DNA from: Streptomyces sp. SID13726
Lineage (GTDB): Bacteria; Actinomycetota; Actinomycetes; Streptomycetales; Streptomycetaceae
Assembly (NCBI RefSeq): GCF_010548375.1
Contig: NZ_JAAGLY010000013.1
Span: 62,001-126,000, forward strand
Direction of reading: 5' to 3'
Length of the DNA stretch: 64,000 nucleotides
The notes under the pieces were generated by a model. It had not been told where the DNA came from, made no database searches, and saw only the letters and a list, made by a program, of their open reading frames with translations. A program made the position numbers and the translations under genes. The stretch's first letter is position 1; each line of letters opens with the position of its first letter. Shown in pieces: positions 51,862-60,238 of this stretch.

Positions 51862-52653
51862 TCAGCCGCCCAGCGCGTCGAGGTCGAGGATCTCCCCGGT
51901 GGGCTTCTGCGCCGGGACCGGCTCGTCGAAGTCGCTGAAGACGACCGAGCCCTGGTCCGCCCCGGCGGTGCTGTCGATCCGCAGCAGATACGGCTTGCCC
52001 TCGGTGGCGACGTACAGGGTGTAGCGCTCCTTGCCGTCCTTCTCGTGCAGCACGATCGCCGGGGCCCCGTCGACGGTGGCCGTCTTCCCGCGGCTCGCGT
52101 CGGAGTCGGTGTCCTCGGCGCCGGCGAGCACCGTGTCCAGGTCGCAGAAGTCCGCGAACTCCTTGGCGTCGTCGCCCGTCGCCTTCGTCTTGGTCCACTT
52201 GCCGGCCAGCATGGCCACGGCCGCCTCGGTGTCCGACTTCGACTCGCCCTCGCTCTGCTCGCGCAGGAACGCCTCGTCGAACTTCATGTAGACGGTGTCG
52301 CCGGTCTTGATCAGGTCGGCCTTGCCCTTGCCGCCCATACCGATCGTGCCGGCGCACTCGCCCTTCCTGTTCAGGGCCACGTCGAGGGTGATGGTGGCCT
52401 TGCTCTCGTCGTCGGGGATCTCGCCCTTCATCCGGAGCGCTGAGGCGCCGGTCGTCGCCTTCGTGGCGCGGTCGGCTATCTCCCCGCCGGTCAGTCCGGC
52501 GAACGGCTCCTTCTTCTGGGCCGGCTTGCTCGACCCGGCGGACGTGCCGGCCGCGCTGGTGTTGTCCGCGTTGTCCTGACCGGGCTGGCAGCCGGTGAGT
52601 CCCACGGTGGCCGCGGCGGCGATGCAGAGAGCGGCAAGTGCGGTGCGACGCAT
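51862..52653 (-). CDS. Exported lipoprotein, LppX/LolA-like fold suspected
   Basis: A 263-residue lipoprotein: signal peptide TALAALCIAAAATVGLTGC with a GLTGC lipobox, a Ser/Lys/Gln linker, then a mature domain beginning LTGGEIADRATKATTGASALRMKGEI and continuing with ATITLDVALNRKGECAGTIGMGGKGKADLIKTGDTVYMKFDEAFLRE. That alternating strand pattern around a central ATK-xA-ALRM helix resembles LppX/LprG-type lipid-binding lipoproteins, which are widespread in Streptomyces. AAGGAAT precedes the ATG. Ligand unknown. Confidence 0.85.
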   Translation of the reverse strand: MRRTALAALCIAAAATVGLTGCQPGQDNADNTSAAGTSAGSSKPAQKKEPFAGLTGGEIADRATKATTGASALRMKGEIPDDESKATITLDVALNRKGECAGTIGMGGKGKADLIKTGDTVYMKFDEAFLREQSEGESKSDTEAAVAMLAGKWTKTKATGDDAKEFADFCDLDTVLAGAEDTDSDASRGKTATVDGAPAIVLHEKDGKERYTLYVATEGKPYLLRIDSTAGADQGSVVFSDFDEPVPAQKPTGEILDLDALGG

Positions 52654-52822
52654 GGTGATTCCTTGATGGGGAGGCGGTGAGGCGTGGCGCGGGGCGCCAC
52701 GGCGGGTGCGCCGAGGTGGCGCGCGATGCGCCGAGAGGGGCGCGATATACCGAGGGGGCGTGCGGTGTGGTGCCCCGGGCGGCTGTGGGCGGGGCGGGCC
52801 GGAGGGTGCGGGCCCGGCGGGA

Positions 52823-53533
52823 TCAGCCGGTCTTCTTCCAGTCCTTGCAGCCGGTCGTCTTGAAGTAGGCGTCCGAGGCGCCGATCTTGACGACGGCGGT
52901 GCCGTTGACGTTGTCGTTCGCGACGATCGAGTCGATTCCGTGCTCGGCGTCCTTGGCGCGCTCCCAGTAGCAGGAGTCGTCGGCGTTTCCGGCGGACCGG
53001 TAGGTGCCCGGGGCGATGTCGGCGCCGACTCTGAACATGCCGCCGTCGCCGGACATCCTGGCCGCGGGGGAGCCCTTGGACTTCGTGTCGACGGCCTCCC
53101 AGTCGTTGCAGTCGCTCGACTTGAAGAGCTTGTCGGTGGCCTTGACGGTGACGTAACTGGTGCCGGTGACATTGTCGTTGGCCAGCAGCGAGTCCATCTC
53201 GCCCGAGGCGTCCTTGGCCCGCTCCCAGTAGCACATGCCGTCGCTGTTGCCGGTGGTGCGATAGGTCCCGGGCTTGACGTCCGAACCGACCTGGAAGTCG
53301 CCGTCCCCCGAGAACGCGGCCTTCTTCTCCGCGACCTCGGTCTTCGCCGAGCCCTTCTCGCCCCCGGACTCGCGTTCCGCGGACGCCGAGGAGCCGCTGC
53401 CACCGGAGCCCTTGGAGCCACCGCTGCCGCCGTCGTTCCCGTCACTCCCGCCGCTCCCGGCGTTCGCCGAGACGGCGCCGATGACGACGAGTCCCACGAC
53501 GGCGCCCAGCGCCACCCTGCCCTTCATGCCCAT
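52823..53533 (-). CDS. Secreted protein with a tandem-duplicated domain
   Basis: A 236-residue exported protein: signal peptide (VALGAVVGLVVIGAVSANA), a Gly/Ser-rich spacer (residues about 27-60) and two copies of a 75-residue domain at about 75-150 and 160-234. Each copy follows FxVGxDxxPGTYR, then GNxDxxCYWERAKD, DSxxANDNVxGT and a second Cys in CxDW; the two cysteines per copy probably form a disulfide. Domains of this type occur in Streptomyces surface proteins without a known function. The nearest gene on the same strand starts 170 bp downstream, so co-transcription is uncertain. Confidence 0.85.
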   Translation of the reverse strand: MGMKGRVALGAVVGLVVIGAVSANAGSGGSDGNDGGSGGSKGSGGSGSSASAERESGGEKGSAKTEVAEKKAAFSGDGDFQVGSDVKPGTYRTTGNSDGMCYWERAKDASGEMDSLLANDNVTGTSYVTVKATDKLFKSSDCNDWEAVDTKSKGSPAARMSGDGGMFRVGADIAPGTYRSAGNADDSCYWERAKDAEHGIDSIVANDNVNGTAVVKIGASDAYFKTTGCKDWKKTG

Positions 53534-53611
53534 GGCTGTGTCCCCTCCCGAAGCGGTGACCGCCGCCCTTTCGGCGGTCGCTCGTTCGCTGGGTCAATAA
53601 GAGCAGAGGCT

Positions 53612-53654
53612 GTGAACCGAGTCAACACGATTCACGAAGCCTCTCGTGTACACG
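53612..53654. promoter_or_regulatory. Inverted repeats upstream of the methyltransferase gene
   Basis: GTGAA (53612-53616) and TTCAC (53631-53635) are spaced by 14 bp, and CGTGTACACG (53645-53654) is a perfect 10-bp palindrome. They lie in the 212-bp divergent region between the duplicated-domain gene and the HTH-methyltransferase gene. Confidence 0.4.
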
Positions 53655-53745
53655 GCCGTGAATGGGTAGATCTTGCGTACGTCGGTATGCTCGGCGTCAC
53701 AGGCGACGCGCAGGGCCTGTGCGGCACGACGAGGGGAGCGGGCGG

Positions 53746-56025
53746 GTGCAGGACAACGCGACTGAGGTGACCGCCGCCGGTATCGCACGGCTGGCCGGTG
53801 TCGGCCGCGCGGCCGTCAGCAACTGGCGCCGTCGGCACGCCGACTTCCCGAGGCCCGTCGGCGGCACCGAGACCAGCCCCTCGTTCGCACTCGCCGAGGT
53901 CGAGTCCTGGCTGCGCAAGCAGGGGAAACTTGCCGAGGTACCCCTCCGGGAGCGCGTCTGGCAGCAGCTCTCCGGCCACCCCGACGGCCCGGTCACCGCC
54001 CTCACCCACGCGGGCTGCGTCCTGCTGCTCATCCACGACCGCCCGACGATCTGGCTGGACATGAGCGCCGGCTCCGACGAGCGCCTCGCGGGCATGCTGC
54101 CGGGGGAGCTGGGGGTGGTGCTGACGCAACGCTTCGGGGAGGCGGCGGGCGTGAACACCGCGGCGGGCGTGAGTATCGCGGCGGCCGTGAACTCCTCGAC
54201 CGTCGTGAACGCGCCGGTGGCTGTGAACACCGCAACAGCCGCCGAAGCCCCGGCCGACGTGAACTCACCCGCGACCGTGAACTCACCTGCGGCTGTGAAC
54301 ACCTCCCACCCTGTTCACACGCCGTCCGACCCTGTTCACACGCCGTCCGACCCGGCTCACCCCTCCCCCGTGAACACGCACCCCCCCGTGAACACCCACC
54401 CCGCCGTTCACACCCCCACCGCCGTCGAACTCCTCCCCTCCACCCCCCTCCTGCGCGGAGTCGTAGAGCTGGCAGCAGAGCTGGGTGCCCGGCAGACCTT
54501 CGAGTTCCTGCTCGGCCGGCACCTGGACGCCAACCCGCGCCAGTACACGCTCACCCCCGCCGACCTGGCCGGACTGATGGCCGACCTCGTGGGCCCGGTC
54601 CGCACCGTCCTCGACCCGGCCTGCGGCACCGGCGCCCTGCTGAGGGCCGCCGCCACCCGCCCCGAACAGCAGCTCCACGCCCAGGACAGCGCCCCCGAAC
54701 TCGCCGCGCTCACCACGCTCCGGCTCGCCCTGCACACCTGGTCCACCGTGCACGGCGCCGCCGGCGACACCCTGCGCGCCGACGCCTTCCCGCAGCTGCA
54801 CGCCGACGCCGTCCTGTGCCACCCGCCGTTCAACGAACGCAACTGGGGCCACGACGAACTCGCCTACGACCCGCGCTGGGAGTACGGCTTCCCGGCCCGC
54901 ACCGAGTCCGAGCTCGCCTGGGTCCAGCACGCGCTCGCCCGCCTCAAGGACGGCGGCAGCGCGGTCCTGCTCATGCCGCCGGCGGCTGCCTCGCGCCGCT
55001 CGGGCCGCCGTATCCGCGCCGACCTGCTGCGCCGCGGTGCCCTGCGCGCCGTGATCGCCCTGCCGGTCGGGGCGGCACCGCCGTACAACATCCCGCTGCA
55101 CCTGTGGGTGTTGCGCCGCCCCCACAAGCCGCCCGCGCAGCCGGAGGTGCTGCTCGCCGACGTGGGCAGGTTCGCCGGGGAGGGGCGCGGCGGGCCGGAC
55201 TGGCGGGCGGTGCGCGAGGCCGTTCTGGACGCCTGGCAGGCGTTCGCCGGGCCGGGCAGGTTCGCCGAACGTCCTGGTCTGGCCCGCGCGCTGCCCGTCA
55301 TCGAACTCCTCGACGACGACGTGGACCTCGCCCCAGCCCGCCATCTGCCGCCCCCGACGGCGGCCGACGGCGCCGAACAGCTCACGGCCGTGCGTGAGCG
55401 CCTGAACGAGACCCTGCGCCTGACCGCCGACCTCACCCCGCCCCGCGCGGACGCGGCGCAACCCGCGCGGTGGCCGCTCACCACGATCGGCGAACTCGCG
55501 CGCGGGGGCGCCCTGCTGCTGCGCACGGGCGGCAACGGCGGCCACGCGCGCGTGCCCGTCCTCACCGACCACGACGTCCTCTCCGGGGCCGACCCCTCCG
55601 GGACGCTCCCCGAGAGCGACGAGGAGGCCGTGCTGACCGAGCCGGGCGACGTCGTCGTACCCGTGCTCGGCGGCGGTTCGGTGGCCCGCGTGATCGATAC
55701 GGCGACCGGGGGCGCCGCCTTGGGGCGCAATCTCGTGCTCCTGCGCCCCGATCCCGCCGCGCTCGACCCCTGGTTCCTCGCCGGGTTCCTGCGCGGCACC
55801 GCCAACAACCGCCAGGCGAGCAGTTACGCCTCCACCGCGACACGCCTGGACGTGCGCCGGCTTCAGCTGCCCCGGCTCCCGCTCGACGAACAGCGGCGCT
55901 ACGGCGAACGCTTCCGCGCGCTCGACGAGTTCGAGCGGGCGCTCAGGCGCGCGGGCCGGCTCGGGGAGCAGCTCGTGCGCGGGATGTACGACGGGCTCAC
56001 CGGCGGGACGGTCGCGCCCGACTGA
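53746..56025 (+). CDS. Solitary HTH-HsdM-HsdS-like DNA methyltransferase
   Basis: A 759-residue fusion. Residues 5-60 are an HTH (EVTAAGIARLAGVGRAAVSNWRRRHADFPRPVGG). Residues about 134-225 are a repetitive AVNT/AVNS/PVHTPSD linker. Residues about 235-520 are an N6-adenine methyltransferase with FEFLLGRHLDANPRQY, motif I VLDPACGTGALLRAA and motif IV at 359-362, where HPPF stands in place of NPPF. Residues about 590-745 resemble half of an HsdS specificity subunit (WPLTTIGELARGG ... TATRLDVRRLQLPRLPLDEQRR). No hsdR is nearby, so restriction is unlikely; a regulatory or lost-activity role is possible. GTG 53746 has GAGGGGAG upstream. Confidence 0.87.
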   Translation: MQDNATEVTAAGIARLAGVGRAAVSNWRRRHADFPRPVGGTETSPSFALAEVESWLRKQGKLAEVPLRERVWQQLSGHPDGPVTALTHAGCVLLLIHDRPTIWLDMSAGSDERLAGMLPGELGVVLTQRFGEAAGVNTAAGVSIAAAVNSSTVVNAPVAVNTATAAEAPADVNSPATVNSPAAVNTSHPVHTPSDPVHTPSDPAHPSPVNTHPPVNTHPAVHTPTAVELLPSTPLLRGVVELAAELGARQTFEFLLGRHLDANPRQYTLTPADLAGLMADLVGPVRTVLDPACGTGALLRAAATRPEQQLHAQDSAPELAALTTLRLALHTWSTVHGAAGDTLRADAFPQLHADAVLCHPPFNERNWGHDELAYDPRWEYGFPARTESELAWVQHALARLKDGGSAVLLMPPAAASRRSGRRIRADLLRRGALRAVIALPVGAAPPYNIPLHLWVLRRPHKPPAQPEVLLADVGRFAGEGRGGPDWRAVREAVLDAWQAFAGPGRFAERPGLARALPVIELLDDDVDLAPARHLPPPTAADGAEQLTAVRERLNETLRLTADLTPPRADAAQPARWPLTTIGELARGGALLLRTGGNGGHARVPVLTDHDVLSGADPSGTLPESDEEAVLTEPGDVVVPVLGGGSVARVIDTATGGAALGRNLVLLRPDPAALDPWFLAGFLRGTANNRQASSYASTATRLDVRRLQLPRLPLDEQRRYGERFRALDEFERALRRAGRLGEQLVRGMYDGLTGGTVAPD
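54148..54420 (+). repeat. Repetitive linker-coding tract (GTGAAC and GTTCAC words)
   Basis: Within the methyltransferase gene, GTGAACN words recur about ten times, and TGTTCACACGCCGTCCGACC appears twice in succession near 54313-54350. They encode VNT/VNS/VHT blocks. GTGAAC also appears in the inverted repeat upstream of the gene. Confidence 0.8.
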
Positions 56026-56172
56026 GGCGGAAGCCGCAACTCCGCGCGACCTGCGCGGCCGTGGGAAGTGATCAGCTCCACAACGGTTCGGTACAACCCG
56101 GGAACGCATGTCCGTGTCGGCCTATACGCTCGAACTCCGTCCCCATCGGCTTCACCCGGTCCAGGAGCAGTC

Positions 56173-56787
56173 ATGTACGGCCACGGCGCGGTGCCGCCCG
56201 CCCGCAGCGCAGGCACCGTCATCACCCTGCGCGTGCTGATCGCCGCTGCCGGTTTCCTCTCGTGCGGCCTGCTGGCGGGCGTCCCGCTGTTCCGGGTCGC
56301 CTTCCTGCGCGGCCGCTCGGTCGACTGGGTGCTGGCCTGGGCGAGTCTTCCGTTGTCCATCGCGTGCTTCGCGGTGGTCGGCGGGCTGCCGGAGGAGGAC
56401 CCGAGGACCGACGTCGCCATGGGGATCGTGCTGCTCCTCGGGCTGTTCAGCAGCGTGTACTTCCTGGTGATGGACATCCGGGTGCACCAGCGGATGCGGT
56501 TCGCCGGCTTCCCGCCGCCCCAGGGCCCGACCGTCCACACCGGGTACGGCTATCCGCAGCAGCCCGCGCCGCCGCCGTACACGACACTCGTGCCCCAGCC
56601 CCAGCCCCAGCCCCAGCCTCAACCGCAGCCCCAGCCGCCCGTCCAGCAGGGCCCCGGCGCCGGTGTCGTGCCGCCCCCGCCGCCCCAGCGCCCCGCCCCG
56701 GCCCGTATCGACCAGGTGCGCGCCGAACTCGACGAGCTCAGCGACTATCTGCGCAAGCACGACGGCAACACCGAAGGCGGCAGGTGA
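56173..56787 (+). CDS. Membrane protein with Pro-Gln repeats, kinase partner
   Basis: A 204-residue protein with three to four helices in residues about 14-105 (VITLRVLIAAAGFLSCGLLAGVPL, WVLAWASLPLSIACFAVVGGL, VAMGIVLLLGLFSSVYFLVMDI). A Pro-rich cytoplasmic tail follows, with a run of PQ dipeptides (residues about 142-157) and a charged helix, RIDQVRAELDELSDYLRKHDGNTEGG. AGGAGC precedes the ATG. The stop overlaps the kinase start (GTGA), so the two proteins are made together and it may be a membrane anchor or substrate for that kinase. Function otherwise unknown. Confidence 0.8.
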   Translation: MYGHGAVPPARSAGTVITLRVLIAAAGFLSCGLLAGVPLFRVAFLRGRSVDWVLAWASLPLSIACFAVVGGLPEEDPRTDVAMGIVLLLGLFSSVYFLVMDIRVHQRMRFAGFPPPQGPTVHTGYGYPQQPAPPPYTTLVPQPQPQPQPQPQPQPPVQQGPGAGVVPPPPPQRPAPARIDQVRAELDELSDYLRKHDGNTEGGR

Positions 56788-58319
56788 CCGTGGCGACAGG
56801 ACGGGTCGTCTCCGGCCGCTACGAGCTGTCCACGCTCATCGGACAGGGCGGCATGGGACAGGTGTGGACGGCGTACGACCAGCGCCTGGACCGACGGGTG
56901 GCGGTGAAGCTGCTGCGGCCCGACAAGGTGGCCGGACAGGAGGCGGACGAGCTGCGCCGCCGGTTCGTGCGCGAGTGCCGGGTGACCGCGCAGGTCGACC
57001 ACCCGGGGCTCGTCACCGTGCACGACGCGGGCAGCGAGGGCGAGGAGCTGTTCCTCGTCATGCAGTACGTCGACGGCGCGGACCTCTCCGACCATCTCGC
57101 CGAGCACGACCCGTACCCCTGGCAGTGGGCCGTGGCGGTCGCCGCGCAACTGTGCGCCGTCCTGAGCGCCGTGCACGCCGTGCCGATCGTCCACCGCGAC
57201 CTCAAGCCGCGCAACGTGATGGTGAAGCAGGACGGCACGGTCACCGTCCTCGACCTGGGCGTCGCCTCCGTCATGGATGCCGACACCACCCGCCTCACCC
57301 ACACCGGCACCCCCATCGGCTCGCCCGCCTACATGGCGCCCGAGCAGGCGATGGGCGGCGCGGTCGGCCCGTACACCGACCTGTACGCGCTCGGTGTGCT
57401 GCTGCACGAACTCCTCAGCGGGGACGTCCCGTTCGCGGGCTCCACGGCGCTCGGCGTGCTGCACCGCCATCTGTACGAGCCCCCGCTGCCGGTGCGCCGC
57501 ACCCGCCCCGAGGTCCCCGAGGCGCTGGAGGCGCTGGTCCTGCGGCTGCTCGCGAAGGACCCGCAGCACCGCCCGGCCTCCGCGCAGGACGTGTACGAGG
57601 AGCTGGCGCTGCTCCTGCCCGCGCGCGGGACGCCCACCGGGGCGCCCCTCAACCCGACGCGCCCCTTCCTGCGCCCGCACGCCCCCTGGCCGGACCGTGC
57701 GCGGACGCCCGCACCGCAGCCCGCCCCGGTCTCGCCCGTCCCCGAGAAGGCCGAGAAACCGGACGTCGCGCGCGCGGTGGACGAGGTCAAGCGGCTGCTG
57801 GGGGAGGGCCGTATCACCCAGGCCGTCGACATCCTCGGCGCGATCCTGCCCGCGGCGGCCGAACAGCACGGCGTGCACTCCCCGGTCGTCCGCACCCTGC
57901 GCAAGCAGTACGCCGCCACCCTCATGGACGACGGCCAGTACCGGCGCGCGCTGCCCGAGCTGCGCCGCCTCGCCGACGAACGCGCCGCCGAGGCCGGCCA
58001 GGCCGACCCGCAGTCCCTGCGCTTCCGCTACGACGCCGCCCAGTGTCTGGAACAGCTCGGCGAACCGGCGGCGGCGCTGGCCGAATACCGCGCCCTGCTG
58101 CCGTACTACGAGAACCAGTACGTGGCCGGCGGCCCCGAACTCGCCCACGACGTCCGCCGCCGGATCGGCCACCTCCTGCTCGCCCTCGGCGACCGCCCGG
58201 CCGCCCACGACACGCTCGCGCGGCTGCTGCACGACGTGGAGCGGCTCCAGGGCCCCGCCCACCCGCTCGCCGCGGACATCCGCCGGACGCTCCAGTGGCT
58301 GGGGCAGGTGCGCGGCTGA
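56784..58319 (+). CDS. Cytoplasmic Ser/Thr protein kinase with C-terminal TPR-like domain
   Basis: A 511-residue kinase of the PknB type without a membrane anchor. Residues 10-270 are the kinase domain: glycine loop LIGQGGMGQVW, Lys42 in VAVKLL, catalytic HRDLKPRN (Asp139), and the metal-binding loop at Asp157, written DLG instead of DFG (VLDLGVASVM), followed by GTPIGSPAYMAPEQ. A Pro-rich linker (about 285-325) leads to a helical repeat region (AVDEVKRLLGEGRITQAVDILGAILP ... RALPELRRLADERAAEAG ... ALAEYRALLPYYENQY) like TPRs. It likely phosphorylates or binds the partner membrane protein. Confidence 0.93.
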   Translation: MTVATGRVVSGRYELSTLIGQGGMGQVWTAYDQRLDRRVAVKLLRPDKVAGQEADELRRRFVRECRVTAQVDHPGLVTVHDAGSEGEELFLVMQYVDGADLSDHLAEHDPYPWQWAVAVAAQLCAVLSAVHAVPIVHRDLKPRNVMVKQDGTVTVLDLGVASVMDADTTRLTHTGTPIGSPAYMAPEQAMGGAVGPYTDLYALGVLLHELLSGDVPFAGSTALGVLHRHLYEPPLPVRRTRPEVPEALEALVLRLLAKDPQHRPASAQDVYEELALLLPARGTPTGAPLNPTRPFLRPHAPWPDRARTPAPQPAPVSPVPEKAEKPDVARAVDEVKRLLGEGRITQAVDILGAILPAAAEQHGVHSPVVRTLRKQYAATLMDDGQYRRALPELRRLADERAAEAGQADPQSLRFRYDAAQCLEQLGEPAAALAEYRALLPYYENQYVAGGPELAHDVRRRIGHLLLALGDRPAAHDTLARLLHDVERLQGPAHPLAADIRRTLQWLGQVRG

Positions 58320-58322
58320 CGA

Positions 58323-58340
58323 GCCCGGACTTTGCCGGGC
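58323..58340 (+). terminator. Terminator hairpin after the kinase gene
   Basis: GCCCGG (58323-58328), loop ACTTTG, CCGGGC (58335-58340), four bases after the stop codon. A TAGCTT box at 58401-58406 may be the -10 of the next gene. Confidence 0.6.
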
Positions 58341-58453
58341 CCAGAGGGAATCTTGTGACCTTTGGGGGGTCGCGTTTCCGAAAGGCTGATCGGGGCCGGA
58401 TAGCTTTGCGATTCGTTTCAGCCAAGCACAGCACAACCAGGGGTGGGGTCGGC

Positions 58454-59281
58454 ATGTCCAGCCATCGTCAGTCGAAGAAGCGCAGATACGTCACCTGGGG
58501 CGTCGCCGGTGCCGCCGTGGTCGCCGGCGCGGGCCTCGCCGCGCAGTCCTCGATGGCCGCGACCGCCTGGCCCGCGCAGAAGACGTACACGGGACGCGCC
58601 TTCGACACCTGCGCCGCGCCCTCCCTGTCCGCGATGAAGGCCTGGCACGGCGGCCTCTACGGCGCCGCCGCCGTCTACATCGGCGGCAGGAACCGGGGCT
58701 GCGCCCAGCCCAACCTCACCGCCTCCTGGGTCAAGTCGGTCGGCACGGTCGGCTGGAAGCTCATCCCGCTCTACGTAGGCGCCCAGCCGTCCTGCCAGAC
58801 CGGCTCCAGCCCGGAGAAGCTCACCGCCTCCACCGCCGCCTCCCTGGGCGCGAAGGACGGCGCGGACGCGGTCGCCAAGGCAGCCGCGCTCGGCATGAAG
58901 GCCGGCAGCCCGATCTACCTGGACATGGAGTCGTACGACATCACGAACAAGGCGTGCAACGACGCCGTGCTCACCTATGTGCGCGCCTTCGGCAAGACCC
59001 TGCGCGCCAAGACGTACCGCGCGGGCTTCTACGGCTTCACCAGCTCCAGCGCCAAGGCGATCGCCAACGCGACCGACAAGACCGATCTGCCGGGCAACCT
59101 CTGGTACGCCCTGTGGGACAAGCAGAACACCACCACCGCGGACTGGCCGTTCGGCGCCAAGCAGTACACCGACCACAGCCGCGGCCACCAGTACCTGGTG
59201 AACAGCAAGGAGTCGCGCGGCGGCTACACGATCACCGTGGACCGGGACGCGTGGGACGGGCCGGTGGCGATCACCGGCTGA
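58454..59281 (+). CDS. Secreted DUF1906 glycoside-hydrolase-like protein
   Basis: A 275-residue exported protein. It has a Tat/Sec-like signal (SKKRRYVTWGVAGAAVVAGAGLAAQSSMA) and then a DUF1906 domain: TYTGRAFDTCAAPSLSAMKAWHGG, AAAVYIGGRNRGCAQPNLTASWV, GWKLIPLYVGAQPSCQ, KAGSPIYLDMESYD and GFYGFTSSSAKA. The fold is a TIM barrel related to GH25 lysozyme-like domains; Asp/Glu in YLDMESYD would be catalytic. It may act on the cell wall. GGGGTGGGG is the ribosome site. Confidence 0.9.
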   Translation: MSSHRQSKKRRYVTWGVAGAAVVAGAGLAAQSSMAATAWPAQKTYTGRAFDTCAAPSLSAMKAWHGGLYGAAAVYIGGRNRGCAQPNLTASWVKSVGTVGWKLIPLYVGAQPSCQTGSSPEKLTASTAASLGAKDGADAVAKAAALGMKAGSPIYLDMESYDITNKACNDAVLTYVRAFGKTLRAKTYRAGFYGFTSSSAKAIANATDKTDLPGNLWYALWDKQNTTTADWPFGAKQYTDHSRGHQYLVNSKESRGGYTITVDRDAWDGPVAITG

Positions 59282-59447
59282 CGCGCACACACGTGCGTGG
59301 CCGCCGTCGCGCGGTGCGGGCGGCGCGGCGGTGCCCGAAGTCCCGGTGAATCGTTGGTCGAATGGGTTGGCCAGAGCCGGTCCCCTGCCTACCATCGATC
59401 ACCGCAAGACTTTGTGCACCGCCGCACAATCTCCTCGGGAGGCTTCC

Positions 59448-60095
59448 TTGCACCGCCGTCGTCGCACCGCGCTAGTCCTCTCCGCCGCACTCGCCGCCGC
59501 GGTTCCCCTCCTCTCCGCCTGCGGCAGCGACGCGCATCCCGGCGCGGCGGCCGTCGTCGGCGGCCAGCGGATCACCGTCGCCCAGCTGGAGAACCGGGTG
59601 ACCGAGGTGCGGGACGCGCAGCGGGCGGCCGTCACCGACGAGGCGCAGTACGCGCAGACCATCGCCAAGACCGGCACCCTCACCCGGGACGTCCTGCACG
59701 GCATGGTCCTCGACCAGGTGCTGCACCGGGCGGCCGAGGACGCGGGCGTGTCCGTGACCCGCAAGCAGGTCCAGGAGCTGCGCTCCGGCCTGGAGGAGCA
59801 GGCCGGCGGGGCCAAGGGCCTGGAGACGGCCTGGCTCCAGCAGTACGGCATCGCACCCGAGCGCCTCGACGACAACCTCCGCCTCCAGCTGGAGGCCCAG
59901 AAGCTCGCCGCGAAGCTCGGCACCGACACCAGCGACCCCGCGTTCTGGAGCGCCCTCAGCAAGGCGTCCAAGGAACTCGACGTCGACCTCAACCCGCGCT
60001 ACGGCACCTGGGACGTCCAGAAGAGCACCCGCGTCGACGCCAAGACGCCGTGGGTGCGCGAGGTCACGGCGGCGGGTGGCGGGCAGCCGGCCTAG
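59448..60095 (+). CDS. SurA N-terminal-domain lipoprotein
   Basis: A 215-residue lipoprotein with a TTG start preceded by GGGAGG six bases upstream. The signal peptide RRRRTALVLSAALAAAVPLLSAC ends in the lipobox LLSAC. Mature residues (GAAAVVGGQRITVAQLENRVTEVRDAQRAAV ... LHGMVLDQVLHRAAEDAGVSVTRKQVQELRSGLEEQ) form the SurA-N helical chaperone fold; no parvulin domain follows. It probably folds or protects exported proteins at the membrane. It is followed by mazG, a conserved Streptomyces order (surA-like, mazG, eno). Confidence 0.9.
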   Translation: MHRRRRTALVLSAALAAAVPLLSACGSDAHPGAAAVVGGQRITVAQLENRVTEVRDAQRAAVTDEAQYAQTIAKTGTLTRDVLHGMVLDQVLHRAAEDAGVSVTRKQVQELRSGLEEQAGGAKGLETAWLQQYGIAPERLDDNLRLQLEAQKLAAKLGTDTSDPAFWSALSKASKELDVDLNPRYGTWDVQKSTRVDAKTPWVREVTAAGGGQPA

Positions 60096-60190
60096 ACCGG
60101 CCGGGTTTGCGGGGCCCTCGTTCGGGATGGCGTAACGGCACAGCACCACCGAAGGCAGAAGATCATACGATCGCACCGCAACCCCTGCCC

Positions 60191-60199
60191 TGTGGACAA
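60191..60199 (-). promoter_or_regulatory. Single DnaA-box consensus on the minus strand
   Basis: TGTGGACAA on the plus strand is the exact complement of the Streptomyces DnaA box TTGTCCACA. It stands alone, 40 bp before mazG, between the SurA-like and mazG genes. Confidence 0.5.
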
Positions 60200-60238
60200 C
60201 CCGATCTCCCCGTCGACGCCGTGCGTTAGCTTCGAACT

